From: Bacteroidales bacterium
GTDB lineage: Bacteria; Bacteroidota; Bacteroidia; Bacteroidales; P3
Length of the DNA stretch: 6,933 nucleotides
Direction of reading: 5' to 3'
Assembly (NCBI GenBank): GCA_017560705.1
Contig: JAFZEK010000284.1
Coordinates: forward strand, 1 to 6,933
Shown here piece after piece: positions 6,880 to 6,933 of the stretch (the first letter of the stretch is position 1; each line of letters starts with the position of its first letter). The position numbers and the translations under genes were made by a program. The notes below the pieces were generated by a model, which was not told the origin of the DNA, made no database searches, and saw only the letters and a list, made by a program, of their open reading frames with translations.

Positions 6880-6891
6880 GAAATCTTTCTA
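6880..6891 (+). repeat. Direct repeat copy 2 (12 bp) inside the element
   Basis: Second copy of GAAATCTTTCTA. Here it also lies within an inverted repeat, TAGAAA-TC-TTTCTA (6878-6891), so this copy sits in a small palindrome that copy 1 lacks. Confidence 0.5.
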
Positions 6892-6919
6892 ATAAAAATT
6901 CGCAAATCACTTGCAAAGC

Positions 6920-6933
6920 AATTTTTAGAAGTT
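6920..6933 (-). repeat. Right terminal inverted repeat of the MITE-like element
   Basis: AATTTTTAGAAGTT, the exact inverse of 6670-6683, ending at the last base of the window. Its first seven bases also pair with AAAAATT at 6894-6900, so a subterminal hairpin with a 19-nt loop can form at this end alone. Confidence 0.7.

Larger units (their letters stand above)
6670..6933. mobile_element. MITE-like element with perfect 14-bp terminal inverted repeats
   Basis: This fills nearly all of the 300-nt tail after the lipoprotein gene. AACTTCTAAAAATT at 6670-6683 is the exact reverse complement of AATTTTTAGAAGTT at 6920-6933. The second copy ends on the last base of the window. The 264-bp interval has no gene: the longest open frame is 47 codons on the - strand without an ATG. 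It is richer in CG dinucleotides and short repeated TCG/CGA steps than the flanking genes, and it is full of small palindromes. Size, matching ends and lack of coding capacity fit a miniature inverted-repeat element or a dispersed Bacteroidales repeat. A target-site duplication cannot be tested, since the right flank is not in view. If the right flank begins GCC, the repeat would lengthen to match the GGC before 6670. An alternative is that the right repeat is the edge of a larger insertion sequence. Confidence 0.6.

Noticed and set aside
6766..6891. CRISPR array or tandem repeat
   Set aside because: There are only two copies of the 12-bp repeat, and no regular repeat-spacer pattern.

Overview
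The window reads as chromosomal DNA from a low-GC member of the Bacteroidales (Bacteroidota). This rests on the Bacteroides-like sequence of its cysteinyl-tRNA synthetase, the weak or absent Shine-Dalgarno sequences before most genes, a TAnnTTTG-type promoter box, and a lipoprotein in the last operon. The genus cannot be fixed from this window. Every gene I can support lies on the + strand.

Layout. (1) 3-653: the 3' part of a protein of unknown function, cut by the left edge and ending in a run of five prolines. (2) 755-3098: a probable two-gene unit made of cysS (cysteinyl-tRNA synthetase, GTG start) and, 19 nt later, a BadF/BadG-type ASKHA kinase that resembles N-acetylglucosamine kinases. 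(3) 3099-3360: a 262-nt gap with no credible gene. It holds two inverted repeats and a possible -7 promoter box. (4) 3361-6633: a tightly packed three-gene unit. It contains a LeuT-like sodium:amino acid symporter of 605 residues, a 34-residue single-span membrane peptide overlapping it by ATGA (MetS-like small subunit), and a 449-residue lipoprotein with a transglutaminase-like Cys/His/Glu core. (5) 6634-6933: non-coding. From 6670 to the exact right edge it is bounded by a perfect 14-bp inverted repeat and looks like a short non-autonomous mobile element (MITE-like) or interspersed repeat.

How the genes may work together. cysS and the sugar kinase are housekeeping genes. The kinase would phosphorylate amino sugars recovered from cell wall or glycans. 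The second operon is the more interesting part. The symporter and its peptide form a probable inner-membrane amino acid importer. Unlike LeuT, the symporter carries an insert of about 110 residues between TM11 and TM12, which should face the periplasm. The co-transcribed lipoprotein should also sit outside the inner membrane. A physical or functional link between the lipoprotein, the insert and the importer is an inference from gene order and topology only.
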